Shown: positions 27,807 to 40,582 of the stretch, piece after piece
How positions within the stretch are numbered: the first letter of the stretch is position 1
Layout of the letters: every line of letters begins with the position of its first letter
DNA from: Methylocystis sp.
GTDB taxonomy: Bacteria; Pseudomonadota; Alphaproteobacteria; Rhizobiales; Beijerinckiaceae
Length of the DNA: 64,000 nucleotides
Reading direction: 5' to 3'
Assembly: GCF_021731785.1 (NCBI RefSeq)
Contig: NZ_JAKFWS010000008.1
Span: 1-64,000, forward strand
Notes under the pieces: model-generated
What the model was told of the DNA's origin: nothing
What the model saw: the letters and a program-made list of their open reading frames with translations, nothing else
Databases searched by the model: none
Made by a program: the position numbers and the translations under genes

Positions 27807-28034
27807 TCAACAGCAGCGAAACGCGCGTTCGCCGCTTGCGCCAAAACGCGCATTCTCGCGGGCGCGGAAAAATTCGTCGCGCGTCATGATCGGCGCGCCG
27901 TCGTGTTGCGCGCCAACATGCGCGACATAGGCGTCGTAATCGCCGTGGCCGACCATCAGTCTCGCGCCGTCGCGCAGCTTCCGCGCGAGGCGATTGAGAT
28001 CAAGCCCGGGCAGGCTGCAGATCGTGCAATTCAT
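27807..28034 (-). CDS. YbdD/YjiX-family small protein
   Basis: A 75-residue protein (LRDGARLMVGHGDYDAYVAH, then MTRDEFFRARENARFG, ending FRCC) of the YbdD/YjiX family, which is almost always encoded right after a CstA-type transporter and is needed for its function in enterobacteria. ATG 28034 lies inside the 3' end of cstA (35 bp overlap) behind GGGAGA, which implies translational coupling. Confidence 0.88.
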   Translation of the reverse strand: MNCTICSLPGLDLNRLARKLRDGARLMVGHGDYDAYVAHVGAQHDGAPIMTRDEFFRARENARFGASGERAFRCC

Positions 28035-30093
28035 CCTCGGTCTCCCGCGTGGTGACATGTTGCGCGGCGCGCGCGGCGTGAATGGCGCGGATGGCGAAGC
28101 CGAGCATCGCCAGAACCAGCGTGACATAGATGGCGCAAAGCGTCGCGTCGACATAGTCGTTGAAGATGACGCGCTGCATTTCGGCGAGCGTCTTCGCGGG
28201 CGCCAGCAACTGATCCTTATCGGCGGCGGCTGCGAATTTTCTGGCATGCGCCAGAAAGCCGATGCGCGGATCTTCGTGAAAGATCTTTTCGAACGCCGCC
28301 GTCAGCGTGCAGATATAGAGCCACGCCGTCGGCGCGATGGCGACAAAGGCATAGCGTTCGCGCTTCATCCGATAGAGCACAACGACGCACAGCGTCAGCG
28401 CGATCGCTGCGAGCATCTGGTTAGCGATGCCGAACAAAGGCCATAGCGTGTTGATGCCGCCGAGCGGATCAATCACCCCCTGGTAGAGGAAATAACCCCA
28501 GCCGCTCACCGCGATAGCGGTCGCGGCGAGGTTCGGCGCCCAGGCCCTTGTGTTGCCGAAGGCGGGGAAGAAGGCGCCGAAGAGATCCTGGATCATGAAA
28601 CGCGCGACGCGCGTGCCGGCGTCGATCGTGGTGAGGATGAACAGCGCCTCGAAGAGAATGGCGAAATGATACCAGAAAGATTTTGCAGCCGAGCCGCCGA
28701 TGGCGGACGAGAGAATATGCGCCATGCCGACGGCGAGCGTCGGCGCGCCGCCGGTGCGCGACAAGATCGTCTTCTCGCCGACTTCCGCGGCGACGCCGGA
28801 CAGCGTTTCCGGCGTCACCGCAAAGCCCCAGGAGGAGATGGCGGCCGCAGCGGAGTCCGGGGTCGCACCGATCAGCGCCGGCGCGCTGTTCATCGCGAAA
28901 TAGACGCCGGGCTCCAGAACGCTCGCGGCGATCAGCGCCATGATCGCGACGAAGGATTCCATCAGCATCGCGCCATAGCCGATGAAGCGAGTCTGGGTCT
29001 CGTCGGCGATCATTTTCGGCGTGGTGCCGGAGGACACGAGCGCGTGAAAGCCCGACACTGCGCCGCAGGCGATAGTGATGAACAGAAACGGAAAGACGCT
29101 GCCGGCGAAGACCGGCCCCGTGCCGTCGATGAAGCGACTGATCGCCGGCATCTGGAGGTCTGGCCAGACGATGAAAATGCCGATCGCCAGCGACAGTATC
29201 GTGCCGATCTTGAGGAAGGTCGACAGATAGTCGCGCGGCGCCAGCAACAGCCACACCGGCAAAACCGAAGCCACGAAGCCATAGCCGATGAGCATGAAGG
29301 CGAGCGTCTCGCCCTTGAAGGTGAAGAATGGCGCGAGAAGCGCGCTCTCCGACACGGTGCGCCCGAAGGCGATGCTCAACAGCAGCAGAACGAAGCCGAT
29401 CGCCGACATTTCGCCGATGCGGCCGGGCCGCAGATAGCGGCCGTAGACGCCCATGAAGACCGCGATCGGCAGCGTCGCGAAAACGGTGAACGCGCCCCAG
29501 GGACTGTCGGCGAGCGCCTTGACGACGACGAGCGCCAGCACCGCGAGCAGAATGATCATGATCGTCAGAATGCCGATCATGGCGATGACGCCGGGCACGC
29601 GGCCCATCTCGGTCTTGATGAGATCGCCGAGCGAACGCCCGTCGCGCCGCGTCGAAATGAACAGGACGAGAAAATCCTGCACGGCGCCGGCGAAGATGAC
29701 GCCGGTCAACAGCCACAATGTTCCCGGCAGATAACCCATTTGCGCCGCGAGCACGGGCCCGACGAGCGGTCCGGCGCCGGCGATGGCCGCGAAATGGTGG
29801 CCAAACAGCACCCATTTGTCGGTCGGCACATAATCGAGCCCGTCGTTGCGGCGAAGCGCGGGCGTGCGCCGACGCACATCGAGCCCCAGCACCCGCTCGG
29901 CGATGAAGCGCGAATAGAAGCGATAGCCGATGGCGTAGGTGCCGATCGCCGCCGTGACGAGCCACATGGCGTTGACGTTCTCGCCGCGCGAGACCGCGAG
30001 CGTGTAAAGCGAGAACAGCACGAGGGCGAACACGAGCGCCCAGGGAAGCAGCTTCAACGTGTGACGGCGGTCGGCGATGTTTGTGATCGACAT
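28000..30093 (-). CDS. cstA: Carbon starvation protein CstA (pyruvate/peptide transporter)
   Basis: A 697-residue inner-membrane protein with about 16-18 transmembrane helices. Conserved blocks include GHHFAAIAGAGPLVGPVLAA, ACGAVSGFHALVSSGTTPKM and INTLWPLFGIANQMLAAIAL, all typical of CstA/BtsT, which import pyruvate or small peptides under carbon limitation. The downstream ybdD-like gene overlaps its 3' end. No LytS/LytR-type sensor or CRP site was recognised nearby. Confidence 0.93.
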   Translation of the reverse strand: MSITNIADRRHTLKLLPWALVFALVLFSLYTLAVSRGENVNAMWLVTAAIGTYAIGYRFYSRFIAERVLGLDVRRRTPALRRNDGLDYVPTDKWVLFGHHFAAIAGAGPLVGPVLAAQMGYLPGTLWLLTGVIFAGAVQDFLVLFISTRRDGRSLGDLIKTEMGRVPGVIAMIGILTIMIILLAVLALVVVKALADSPWGAFTVFATLPIAVFMGVYGRYLRPGRIGEMSAIGFVLLLLSIAFGRTVSESALLAPFFTFKGETLAFMLIGYGFVASVLPVWLLLAPRDYLSTFLKIGTILSLAIGIFIVWPDLQMPAISRFIDGTGPVFAGSVFPFLFITIACGAVSGFHALVSSGTTPKMIADETQTRFIGYGAMLMESFVAIMALIAASVLEPGVYFAMNSAPALIGATPDSAAAAISSWGFAVTPETLSGVAAEVGEKTILSRTGGAPTLAVGMAHILSSAIGGSAAKSFWYHFAILFEALFILTTIDAGTRVARFMIQDLFGAFFPAFGNTRAWAPNLAATAIAVSGWGYFLYQGVIDPLGGINTLWPLFGIANQMLAAIALTLCVVVLYRMKRERYAFVAIAPTAWLYICTLTAAFEKIFHEDPRIGFLAHARKFAAAADKDQLLAPAKTLAEMQRVIFNDYVDATLCAIYVTLVLAMLGFAIRAIHAARAAQHVTTRETEDELHDLQPARA

Positions 30094-30140
30094 AAGGCCC
30101 CCGGATTGCGCCGACGCCCGGCGCGGCGGCTCAACGAAAC

Positions 30141-30572
30141 TTATAATTTCGTGAGGGTCAAGGGATCGCGGCGGCCGTCGAAGTATTTGCGCAGAGCCTC
30201 GGGAAAAAGCGGCTCTTGCGGCGCCGCCGCCGCAAAAAGCGTCATCGACGAATGAAACTTCAGATCGTCGGGATGGCCGAATATCTCATATGCGCTGCGG
30301 CCTTCGACCCGATTGATGACTCCAACGCACTCCTTGAGCCGGACGCCCAACAGAGGATGCGCGAGATAGGCCGCCGCCTCGGCCAGCGAATGAATGGCGT
30401 AACGCCGCGCCATGGCGCTCGCGCCAAGCCCTTCGAGCTGCGGAAAGACGAACCACATCCAGTGACTGCGCTTGTGGCCTTCCTCTAATTCCGCTCGAAC
30501 TTTTTCGTAAACCGGCTCCTGCGCCGCGACGAAGCGCTCAAGATCGTATGGATCGTGCGAGGCGCCCGTCAT
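30141..30572 (-). CDS. DUF1810 family protein
   Basis: A 143-residue cytosolic protein (DPYDLERFVAAQEPVYEKVR, then KRSHWMWFVFPQLEGLG, then RLKECVGVINRVEGRSAYEI, then DDLKFHSSMTLF) that is a clear full-length DUF1810 member; the biochemical function of the family is unknown. It lies upstream of cstA on the same strand with 47 bp between them. Confidence 0.85.
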   Translation of the reverse strand: MTGASHDPYDLERFVAAQEPVYEKVRAELEEGHKRSHWMWFVFPQLEGLGASAMARRYAIHSLAEAAAYLAHPLLGVRLKECVGVINRVEGRSAYEIFGHPDDLKFHSSMTLFAAAAPQEPLFPEALRKYFDGRRDPLTLTKL

Positions 30573-30600
30573 GCCAGCTCCGTTTGAACAGCCCCCATGT

Positions 30601-30711
30601 CATTCCCGACACTTCGCTTCAAGCGAAGCGATCGGGAATCCAGAAATTAGTCAGCACTCTTGAATGGACTCTGGATTCCCGGTCAGGCCTACGGCCTGCC
30701 GGGAATGACGG
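30601..30711. repeat. Paired inverted hairpin repeat
   Basis: CATTCCCGACACTTCGCTT and AAGCGAAGCGATCGGGAATC form one hairpin; TCTGGATTCCCGGTCAGGCC and GGCCTGCCGGGAATGACG form a second in opposite orientation, separated by about 30 bp. The two together make a large inverted repeat between the DUF1810 gene and metH. It belongs to the same class as the elements at 26721 and 58490 and may act as a terminator. Confidence 0.65.
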
Positions 30712-30722
30712 GGAATTCCGCG

Positions 30723-34441
<3,719 letters not shown>

Positions 34442-34445
<4 letters not shown>

Positions 34446-35341
34446 GCGATGGCCCTTTCACGAACGGGACGCACGCCAAGCAAATGGCAAATGGCGAATA
34501 CGAGGTCGGCGCGATTATTGGTGTAGAAATGGAATTCGTTGACGCCGGCGCGCGCCAGGCTCATCACCTGTTCGACCGCCGTCGTCGCGGCGATGAGCGC
34601 GCGGGTCTCAGGGTCGTCGTCCAGTCCGTCGAAGCGCTCGGCGAGCCAACGCGGAACGCTTGCTCCCGCCTTTTGCGCAAAGCCCGCGACCTGCTTGAAA
34701 TTACGGATCGGCATGATGCCGGGCACGATCGGAATGGCGATCCCTCGCCCGTGCGCCTTGTCGAGGAATCTGAAGTAGACGTCATTGTCGAAAAAGAATT
34801 GCGTGATGGCGCGGGTCGCGCCGGCGTCGGCCTTCGCCTGAAGCGCGTCGAGATCCTGCTCGATCGACGCGCTTTCCGGATGGCCTTCGGGATAGGTCGA
34901 GACCGAAATCTCGAAGTCGCCGATCCGGCGGATGCCGCTCACGAGATCGGTTGACGTCGCGTAGCCTTTCGGATGCGCCTCAAATCTGGAGCCCACGCCG
35001 GTCGGCGGATCGCCGCGCAGCGCCACAATATGCCGAACGCCCGCGTCCCAATAGTCGCGCAGGATCGCGTCGATTTCCTCGCGCGCGGCGGAAACGCAGG
35101 TGAGATGCGCGGCAGGCTTCATTTCGGTTTCGCGCACAATGCGCGCGACGATCGAATGGGTGCGCTCGCGGGTGGTGCCGCCGGCCCCATAGGTGACGGA
35201 AACGAAATGCGGCTTCAGCGCCGCAAGCCGACTGATCGTCTGCCAGAGCTGGGTCTCCATCTCCGGCGTCTTGGGCGGAAAGAATTCGTAGGAGATCGCA
35301 TATTGATTCTGCGACGCCGTAGGATGAAGGGCGTTAAACAT
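34442..35341 (-). CDS. metF: 5,10-methylenetetrahydrofolate reductase
   Basis: A 299-residue flavoenzyme that makes the methyl-THF used by MetH. The FAD/NADH TIM barrel shows [47 protein letters not shown] and [13 protein letters not shown]. Its ATG shares a base with the stop codon of the upstream regulator (TGATG), and its own stop overlaps the metH start, so all three genes are translationally coupled. Confidence 0.95.
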
Positions 35342-36351
35342 CAGGCTGTCTCGTAAGAAGTTGCGGGAATAGGATCGGCGATGACGCGCGGATCGCGCGC
35401 GAGCCACAGCGAAACGGTGAGCTTGGCGCCTTCATTTGCGTCGGGCGCGAGTTCGCGACGCTGAACGACTTCGAGTCCCGCCTGCGCCAGCAATCCGGTG
35501 ATTTCAGCGTCGGAGAAGCCGAGCCGGCGATGCGCGTGGTTGTCGCGCAGCGTCTCTTCGTGGTGGGGCGCAAAGTCGACGACGAGCAACCGGCCGCCGG
35601 GCGCGAGCACCCGCGCCGCCTCGCGCAGGGCGCGGCCGGGATCGTCAAGAAAATGCAAAACCTGATGCATGACCGCGAGGTCGATGGAGTTGCGCTCGAT
35701 CGGCAGCGCATAAATGTCGCCCTGGCGCAGCTGCACATTGCTGAATCCGGTTTCTTCCAGGCGGCCGCGCGCGACGCCAAGCATGGCGGAGGACAGATCG
35801 ACGCCGACGGCGCGTTCCGCCAGGGGGGCGAAGAGCTCCAGCATCCGGCCGGCGCCGGCGCCGAGATCGAGAAGGTTGCGCACCGGCGCGTCGCCGACGA
35901 CGTCGCGCATCGCCTCTTCGACGCGCTCCTCGGGAACGTGCAGCGCGCGAATGTGGTCCCACTCCGCGGCGTGGGCGGCGAAATAGCGGGCGGCGTTCTC
36001 GGCGCGAGCCTGGCGCACCTGCGCGAGCCGGGCGCGGTCGCCGGCGAGAAGGGCGTCGTCTGCCTCGAGCCAGCCGACAATTGCGCGCGCAAGGGCCCCG
36101 GCAGGTCCGGCCGGCGACAGGCGGAAGAAGGCCCAGGCTCCTTCGCGACGGCGCTCGATCAGGCCCGCCTCGACGAGAAGCCTGAGATGGCGAGAGACGC
36201 GCGGCTGAGATTGGCCCAGGATCGCCACGACCTCGCTCACCGTCAGCTCGGATTGGGCGAGCAACGCCAGGAGCCGCAGGCGCGTCTCCTCTCCAGCGGC
36301 GTTCAGCGCCGCAAGCGTCGGTTCGAGGGACAATTTAGCCGCGGGCTTCAT
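35341..36351 (-). CDS. ArsR-type regulator fused to SAM-dependent methyltransferase (SahR-like)
   Basis: A 336-residue two-domain protein. Residues about 8-90 are an ArsR winged helix (GEETRLRLLALLAQSELTVS, then QSQPRVSRHLRLLVEAGLIE); residues about 135-330 are a class I methyltransferase fold (LLDLGAGAGRMLELFAPLAE, then LDLAVMHQVLHFLDDPGRAL in altered spacing). Proteins of this architecture regulate methionine/SAM-cycle genes in proteobacteria, probably sensing SAH. GGAGATACC fixes ATG 36351. A near-perfect palindrome lies directly upstream, suggesting autoregulation of the whole operon. Confidence 0.85.
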   Translation of the reverse strand: MKPAAKLSLEPTLAALNAAGEETRLRLLALLAQSELTVSEVVAILGQSQPRVSRHLRLLVEAGLIERRREGAWAFFRLSPAGPAGALARAIVGWLEADDALLAGDRARLAQVRQARAENAARYFAAHAAEWDHIRALHVPEERVEEAMRDVVGDAPVRNLLDLGAGAGRMLELFAPLAERAVGVDLSSAMLGVARGRLEETGFSNVQLRQGDIYALPIERNSIDLAVMHQVLHFLDDPGRALREAARVLAPGGRLLVVDFAPHHEETLRDNHAHRRLGFSDAEITGLLAQAGLEVVQRRELAPDANEGAKLTVSLWLARDPRVIADPIPATSYETA

Positions 36352-36367
36352 GGTATCTCCGTTAGAC

Positions 36368-36383
36368 ATAAAGATATCTATAT
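36368..36383. promoter_or_regulatory. Putative operator of the met operon
   Basis: ATAAAGATATCTATAT is a 16-bp palindrome with a single mismatched pair, centred on AGATATCT, 17 bp before the regulator's start codon. ArsR-type dimers bind such sites. That the adjacent regulator binds it is inference from position. Confidence 0.55.
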
Positions 36384-36792
36384 ACGTCAAATCATCGGGG
36401 CGCAACTGACGTGAGCGTTTTCGGCGACGTGGCGCTTGACCGGATGGGAAAGCGGGTTCATGCTTTCACCTGCATCGCACCTGTCGATCGGACAGCATGA
36501 TCGGCAGGCTCGCTCGGGCGGGACCTCGAGGCGATTGCGATCCAGGACCGGCCTACACGCCCCTGTTGTCAGGCCGAACCGAGCAACATCGTTGCGAGAG
36601 GAGCATGACGCCACCGGGTCAGACCGTTGACCGGCGTTTGGTTCCGGTCACTGGGCGGGCAAGAGCAGCTGCTTGATCCGTCCATCCCCCAAATATTCCG
36701 ACATCCTGCCGGGCGGCCGTAGCGAAGGCCAAGCGTCGGGTGCCCGAACCCAGACTGGACAATCCAGACTTGCTTCCGCTCGAGGAGCAAAC

Positions 36793-36832
36793 GGCCCCGT
36801 GAGCCTCCGCGCCACGGGGCCTGATTTATTTT
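36793..36832 (+). terminator. Strong rho-independent terminator with no intact upstream gene
   Basis: GGCCCCGTG and CACGGGGCC form a perfect 9-bp stem around an 11-nt loop, followed by TGATTTATTTT. Orientation is plus strand. Immediately upstream lies only a fragmentary frame ending at TGA 36800, so either a gene was lost or an unrecognised transcript ends here. Confidence 0.65.
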
Positions 36833-36880
36833 GAGCCGACCGATTTAATTTGAGCGGACGGGCGGCGCCGCCGACGCGGT

Positions 36881-36985
36881 TAGAGCGCTGCTCGCGAAAA
36901 GCTGAGCCCGAAGGAGTTCTAAGCCTTTAAGATCGATCACATGATCTGCATTTGGGCGATTCCGGCCCAAAAGCAGCGTGATCAC
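36881..36985. repeat. Two-part palindromic repeat, copy 1 (degenerate)
   Basis: Contains TTAGAGCGCTGCTCGCGAAA, related to the TAGAGCGCGC module at 44528 and 61158, followed by a second palindrome with outer arms GATCAC and GTGATC and inner arms GCATTTGGGC and GCCCAAAAGC. The 44467 copy has the same outer arms and TTTGGGC core but the opposite module order. Confidence 0.55.
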
Positions 36986-37006
36986 ACGCCGTCCGCAGCC
37001 GCCGGC

Positions 37007-38968
37007 TTACGCCGGCGCCTTCTCTTCTTCCTTGCTGACGACTTCGAGGAAGCTCTCGGCAGCCTCGCGCCGCTCGAAGACATGCGGCTGCAAACCGCGC
37101 TTGGACAGCGCCTCTTTCATCTTCAAGCGCGCGAAGGCGCTCGTCGCATAACGGGTTGTCGTCAGATAGTAGTGCTGGCTCATATCGTCGATCATTTCGG
37201 CGTAATCGTCGTAAAGCGCTTCGTTGATTTTCCAGCCGTCATGATTGACGACGGAGTTGACGCGCTTCCCGACTTTTTCCGACGCCTCGATCAGCGTCTT
37301 GCGCAGATCGTCGATGTCCTTCTTGGTGCGGGCGTGCCAGCCTTCGAGATTGACGAACAGAATGTTGCGGTCCGCATCATAGGTAACGCGATCGGACATG
37401 TTGAGATTGATGAGGTCGCCCAGCAGCCCCATCGGCTCGTCGATGAAGATGCGCTTGTCCATCAATTCGGGGTGTTCGATGATCGGCTTGAAGTCCATAT
37501 GCGCGAGGATGTCCTTGTCGATATCGATCCCCGGCGCGAACTCGATCAGTTCAAGGCCCTTGTCGACGAGCTTGAATACGCAGCGTTCGGTGACGTAATA
37601 GACCGGCTGCTTGCGCTTTTGCGCGAATTTGCCGGAGAAGGTGATCTGCTCGACGGCGTTGAGGAACTTCTTGTTCCGGCCTTCCTGCAGAATGTTCACC
37701 TTGCCGTCGGCGATTTCCACGCGCAGTCCGCCATTGGTGAAGGTGCCGGCGTAAACGACGAGGCGCGCGTTCTGGCTGATGTTGATGAAGCCGCCGCAGC
37801 CATTGAGGCGTCCCCCGAATTTCGAGGTGTTGACGTTGCCCTGCAGGTCGCACTCGGCCATGCCGAGGCAGGTCATGTCGAGACCGCCGCCATCATAGAA
37901 GTCGAACTGCTGGTTTTGCTGAATGATCGCGTCGGCGTTGGTCGCGGCGCCGAAGCTCGAACCTGAAGCGAGCACGCCGCCGATGGCCCCGGCTTCCGTT
38001 GTCAGCGTGATGTAGGGCGTCATCTTTTCTTCGTTGGCGACGGCGGCGATGCCTTCCGGCGCGCCGACGCCGAGATTCACCACGCCGTTCGGCGGCAGCT
38101 CGAAACTGGCGCGGCGCGCGATGACCTTGCGCTCGTCGAGCGGCATTTTGGCGAATTTTTCGACCGGCACGCGGACTTCGCCCGCAAGCGCCGGATTGTG
38201 GATCACGCCGTAGTTCATGCGGTGCATTTCCGGCGGATCGGCGACGACGACGGCCGAGACGAGAATGCCCGGGATATGCACGTCCTTCGGCTTGATCGAA
38301 CCCTGTTCGACAATGCGCTCGACCTGCGCGATGACGAGGCCGCCATTGTTATGGGCCGCCATGGCCTGAGCGAGATTGTCGAGGACGAGCGCTTCGCGCT
38401 CCATCGAAATATTGCCGGAAGGATCGGCCGAGGTGCCGCGAATGAACGCGACGTCGATCTTGGTGGCGATATAAAAGAGCCACTCCTCGCCCATGATGTT
38501 GTGATATTTGACCATGTCCTCCTTGGTGCGGTCGTTCACCTTGCCGCCGCCAAAGCGCGGATCGACATAGGTGTAAAGGCCGACCTTGGAGAAGAGCCCC
38601 GGCTGGCCTGCGGCGCAGGCGCGGTAGAGCTGCGAGATGACTCCCTGCGGGAGATTGTAGCCGCAGATTTTGTTTTCCTGCGCCGCCTGAGCGACTTTCG
38701 GCATGCGGCCGAAATTGGCGGCGATCACCCGGCGCAGCAGCCCCTCGTGATGGAAGCGCCCCGTGCCGAGACCCTTGGAGTCGCCGGCGCCGGCCGTCAT
38801 GATCAGCGTGAGGTCGCGCGGATGCTGGCTCTCGACGAAGCGCTTCTCCAAAGCGGCGTGCAGGGCTTCGGGAATGCAGCTCTGGACAAAGCCCGTGGTG
38901 GTTACGACGTCATTGTCGCGAATGAGCGCAATCGCCTCGTCGGCGGTAATGACTTTGTTGTTCGCCAT
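37007..38968 (-). CDS. Acyl-CoA:acetate/propionate CoA-transferase
   Basis: A 653-residue class I CoA-transferase resembling propionate CoA-transferase. Tandem alpha and beta halves are fused: the N-terminal half has VVTTTGFVQSCIPEALH and GNISMEREALVLDNLA; the C-terminal half begins near NGVVNLGVGAPEGIAAVANE and contains the catalytic Glu in TLTTEAGAIGG. About 120 extra residues after the core form a C-terminal extension. It would exchange CoA between short-chain acids, e.g. in acetate or propionate metabolism. A longer in-frame start is rejected; ATG 38968 follows GAGG. No neighbours in the same operon. Confidence 0.85.
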   Translation of the reverse strand: MANNKVITADEAIALIRDNDVVTTTGFVQSCIPEALHAALEKRFVESQHPRDLTLIMTAGAGDSKGLGTGRFHHEGLLRRVIAANFGRMPKVAQAAQENKICGYNLPQGVISQLYRACAAGQPGLFSKVGLYTYVDPRFGGGKVNDRTKEDMVKYHNIMGEEWLFYIATKIDVAFIRGTSADPSGNISMEREALVLDNLAQAMAAHNNGGLVIAQVERIVEQGSIKPKDVHIPGILVSAVVVADPPEMHRMNYGVIHNPALAGEVRVPVEKFAKMPLDERKVIARRASFELPPNGVVNLGVGAPEGIAAVANEEKMTPYITLTTEAGAIGGVLASGSSFGAATNADAIIQQNQQFDFYDGGGLDMTCLGMAECDLQGNVNTSKFGGRLNGCGGFINISQNARLVVYAGTFTNGGLRVEIADGKVNILQEGRNKKFLNAVEQITFSGKFAQKRKQPVYYVTERCVFKLVDKGLELIEFAPGIDIDKDILAHMDFKPIIEHPELMDKRIFIDEPMGLLGDLINLNMSDRVTYDADRNILFVNLEGWHARTKKDIDDLRKTLIEASEKVGKRVNSVVNHDGWKINEALYDDYAEMIDDMSQHYYLTTTRYATSAFARLKMKEALSKRGLQPHVFERREAAESFLEVVSKEEEKAPA

Positions 38969-39143
38969 ATCCTCAGGATCCCTCGCTCCCCACTCTTTTT
39001 GGTGCGGACTGTCGTCGCCGCCGCCTCGGTGGGCGTTTTGCACAAAATGAGCGCTCAAGCGTAGAGACCGCGTCGCCCTTGCGCAATAGCGGCGATGCGC
39101 CGCGGATCGGGCCGCAACCCCGCTGCAGCGCGAGAAAAACAGC

Positions 39144-39521
39144 CTACCAGGTGCCGCGGTACACACACCCTTCGAAACAGCTGTCCCGAAAGACGCCGAC
39201 CTCGGCAAGGCCCGGCAGTTCGGGCGCGAGGTCGCGCCAGATATAGGCGCAGAGGTTTTCGAGCGTCGGCTTTCCCAGCCCTTCGAGGTCGTTGAGAAAA
39301 GAGTGATCGAGGCGTTCACGCAGCGCCGCCAGCCTGCGGCCAAGCTTGCCGAGGTCCATCACCCATTCCTCTTCAAACGTACGTTCGCCGCGCAAAGTGA
39401 CGCGGACGCGAAAGGAATGGCCATGGAGATTGCGGTATTTGCCGCCCTCCGGAGCCTCGGGATCATAAAGGGCGTGCGCCGCCTCGAAATAGAATTCGCG
39501 AAAGATCTCGAACGTCGACAC
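39144..39521 (-). CDS. queD: 6-carboxytetrahydropterin synthase QueD
   Basis: A 125-residue enzyme that converts dihydroneopterin triphosphate to 6-carboxytetrahydropterin in queuosine/preQ0 biosynthesis. Zinc ligands are the His in FYFEAAHALYD and in NLHGHSFRVRV; the acid-rich C-terminal block is PTLENLCAYIWRDL. GTG 39521 is the start, directly after the queE stop codon, so the two are coupled. Confidence 0.93.
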   Translation of the reverse strand: MSTFEIFREFYFEAAHALYDPEAPEGGKYRNLHGHSFRVRVTLRGERTFEEEWVMDLGKLGRRLAALRERLDHSFLNDLEGLGKPTLENLCAYIWRDLAPELPGLAEVGVFRDSCFEGCVYRGTW

Positions 39522-39524
39522 TTC

Positions 39525-40157
39525 TCACTTCACCCCGATCGCCTTGTGGGTTTGCACAGACAGACGCCAGCGCGGATGCGCCAGGCAATAGCTGACCGCG
39601 GCCTCCGTATTGCGCGAAACATTCGGCCCGTCCATGGGCTGCAGCAGAAAATGCTCGAAGTCGAGGCGCTCATAGGCGGCGGGGTCGCCCCCTTGCTGAG
39701 GGAAGACGAGCTTCAACTCCGCGCCGCTCGTCTGCGCCAGCGGGGCGCCGGCCTTGGGCGACACGCAGATCCAGTCGATCTCCGGGATGACGGGCAGCGT
39801 GCCGTTCGTCTCAATGGCGATCTCGAACCCTTGCGCGTGAAGCGCGGCGATCAGCGCCTCGTCGATCTGCAACATCGGCTCGCCGCCAGTCAGCACCGCG
39901 AAGCGCCGCTCGCGGGCCTCGCCCCACAGCCAAGCCAGATGTTGGGCAAGCGCCGCCGCGTCCGCGAACTTGCCGCCGCCTTCGCCTTCGAAGCCGATAA
40001 AGTCGGTATCGCAAAACTGGCATTGCGCAGCGGCGCGATCCTCTTCGCGCCCGCTCCACAGATTGCAGCCGGCGAAGCGGCAGAAGACTGCGGCGCGGCC
40101 CGCGTTAACGCCTTCCCCCTGCAGCGTTTTAAAGGCTTCCTTGACGATATAGGCCAT
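39525..40157 (-). CDS. queE: 7-carboxy-7-deazaguanine synthase QueE
   Basis: A 210-residue radical-SAM enzyme that makes 7-carboxy-7-deazaguanine from the QueD product. KEAFKTLQGEGVNAGRAAVF is the conserved N-terminus. The cluster-binding cysteines are in CRFAGCNLW and CQFCDTDF, the long-insert form found in proteobacteria. LTGGEPMLQ and IETNGTLPV are the SAM-binding blocks. It forms an operon with queD; queC is not in the window. Confidence 0.92.
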   Translation of the reverse strand: MAYIVKEAFKTLQGEGVNAGRAAVFCRFAGCNLWSGREEDRAAAQCQFCDTDFIGFEGEGGGKFADAAALAQHLAWLWGEARERRFAVLTGGEPMLQIDEALIAALHAQGFEIAIETNGTLPVIPEIDWICVSPKAGAPLAQTSGAELKLVFPQQGGDPAAYERLDFEHFLLQPMDGPNVSRNTEAAVSYCLAHPRWRLSVQTHKAIGVK

Positions 40158-40204
40158 TGCCCGCTCTAGCGCGGACGCCTTGCGGCGTAAAGCGAGACCG
40201 GCGC

Positions 40205-40582
40205 TTACCCCTTCTTGGGAAGCTCGTTGTCCTTCCCGTCGGGCTCGAGCGGCGGCTGCGGGCGCGGGTCGAGACTGCGGATATAGGAGACGATGTCGTC
40301 GATCTCCTTGCGCGACAGATGCATGTCGGGCATCGGCGGATGCGGATCCATCAGAAAATGGCTCAGCTTCTTCTTGTCCGTCCGACGCTGGGCGATGTCG
40401 AAGAAGGATGGGGCGTCGGCAGAGGCGCTGGCCTGGTCCGACGTCACCACATGGCACGACGCGCACCACCGCTTCGCGATCACCTCGCCGCGAGGGGCGT
40501 CCCCGGCCGCAAGGGCGAAGGTTGCGAATATTGCGCTGCCTGCGGCGAGCGCCGTTGCGAGCGTCAGGCGTCGAAGCTGCAT
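40205..40582 (-). CDS. Monoheme class I cytochrome c
   Basis: A 125-residue secreted cytochrome: signal peptide (MQLRRLTLATALAAGSAIFA), heme motif CASCH in KRWCASCHVVTSD, and a distal Met ligand probably in PMPDMHLSRKEIDD. The C-terminus EIDDIVSYIRSLDP is a typical cytochrome c helix. AAGGAAACC precedes ATG 40582. The redox partner is unknown; the next gene on this strand is queE, and it is divergent from the Sel1-repeat gene. Confidence 0.85.
   Translation of the reverse strand: MQLRRLTLATALAAGSAIFATFALAAGDAPRGEVIAKRWCASCHVVTSDQASASADAPSFFDIAQRRTDKKKLSHFLMDPHPPMPDMHLSRKEIDDIVSYIRSLDPRPQPPLEPDGKDNELPKKG

Larger units (their letters stand above)
36384..37006. other. Gene-free stretch with orphan terminator and repeat
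   Basis: No supported gene. Plus-strand translation just before the terminator gives an unplaceable C-terminal-like fragment ending RRVPEPRLDNPDLLPLEEQ, interrupted upstream by a stop, so it may be a gene remnant. The interval also carries a strong terminator (36793-36832) and a two-part palindromic repeat (36881-36985), both listed separately. Confidence 0.4.

Noticed and set aside
28666-30255. 529-codon frame on the plus strand opposite cstA
   Set aside because: Antisense to the clear CstA membrane protein; the product is a featureless R/D/H/E-rich sequence, a mirror of hydrophobic codons.
36352-36800. Possible SAM riboswitch upstream of the met regulator
   Set aside because: No SAM-I, SAM-II or SAH aptamer blocks found on the minus strand; the palindrome is a better regulatory candidate.
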